Shown here: piece by piece, positions 14,786 through 14,878 of the stretch
Position numbering within the stretch: the first letter of the stretch is position 1
Layout: each line of letters opens with the position of its first letter
NCBI GenBank assembly: GCA_009930445.1
Contig: RZYD01000031.1
Location: 1-14,878, forward strand
Source of the DNA: Bacteroidia bacterium
GTDB lineage: Bacteria; Bacteroidota; Bacteroidia; Bacteroidales; BM520
DNA: 14,878 nt
Reading direction: 5' to 3'
The notes under the pieces: generated by a model
What the model was told of the DNA's origin: nothing
Database searches by the model: none
The model's input: the letters and a program-made list of their open reading frames with translations, nothing else
Position numbers and translations under genes: made by a program

Positions 14786-14878
14786 TGTCCCATAAATTGT
14801 TAAAAGTAGGTAGTGGTCTCCACGCCAAATCGGTTAGATTTGGCGGTAATCAACCAAAGGAGACCACTGATGGAAAAG
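14780..14878 (+). mobile_element. Insertion-sequence end with transposase leader (right copy, continues off the window)
   Basis: This is the inverted counterpart of 1-98. The element begins at about 14780 with TGGTAATGTCCCATAAATTG. It has a predicted start codon at 14870-14872 (ATG GAA AAG) and a Shine-Dalgarno AAAGGAG at 14856-14862. The nested stems are AGTGGTCTCC (14812-14821) with GGAGACCACT (14859-14868), and CGCCAAATC (14823-14831) with GATTTGGCG (14837-14845). The outer stem covers the ribosome-binding site. It interrupts the EpsI-like gene. Too little is present to name the family. Confidence 0.75.

Overview
This window looks like an accessory polysaccharide and protein-sorting region from a Gram-negative bacterium. 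My best guess is the PVC group (Kiritimatiellota, Lentisphaerota or Verrucomicrobiota). The reasons are an exosortase with an EpsI-like partner, a Wzx/Wzy glycan operon, and intergenic DNA full of short tandem repeats and repeated boilerplate of a kind I associate with those genomes. The phylum is an inference; no rRNA or other marker gene is present.

Layout. Both ends carry the same 98-bp sequence in inverted orientation (1-98 and 14780-14877, one mismatch). It reads as one end of an insertion sequence, with the transposase start codon pointing out of the window on each side. From 199 to 10188 an eight-gene operon runs leftward: GT4, Wzx flippase, Wzy-type polymerase/ligase, a GT-C-like membrane protein, GT4, GT2, GT4 and a WecG/TagA-family transferase. 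Genes overlap or lie about 30 bp apart, and the operon ends at a palindromic terminator at 110-134. Together they could assemble, flip and polymerise a surface glycan. No initiating phosphoglycosyltransferase, chain-length regulator or export porin is present, so those must be elsewhere.

From 10189 to about 13640 the DNA is mostly repeats and broken genes. Two direct copies of a composite repeat block (about 10470-11067 and 11629-12131) contain GA-rich 15-mer arrays, AGACYGG heptamer arrays, fixed boilerplate and a GGCGGGT/ACCCGCC hairpin. Between them lies a protein-L-isoaspartate methyltransferase gene that has lost its SAM-binding motif I by an in-frame deletion. The second block also carries a copy of that gene's last codons, fused to the first third of an iron-dependent alcohol dehydrogenase. 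Farther right is an intact-looking vapBC toxin-antitoxin pair with its own promoter and operator. Next comes a previously hidden remnant of phosphonopyruvate decarboxylase, readable in two frames. The decarboxylase remnant and the dehydrogenase (probably phosphonoacetaldehyde reductase) suggest a decayed phosphonate-biosynthesis operon that may once have supplied a glycan decoration.

From 13644 rightward there is an intact exosortase with catalytic Cys, Arg and His. It overlaps the start of an EpsI-like gene that the right-hand insertion sequence cuts off after about 60 codons. I found no wholly new system. The most notable signals are the phosphonate relic, the microhomology gene fusion, the gutted methyltransferase and the heptamer-based repeat blocks.
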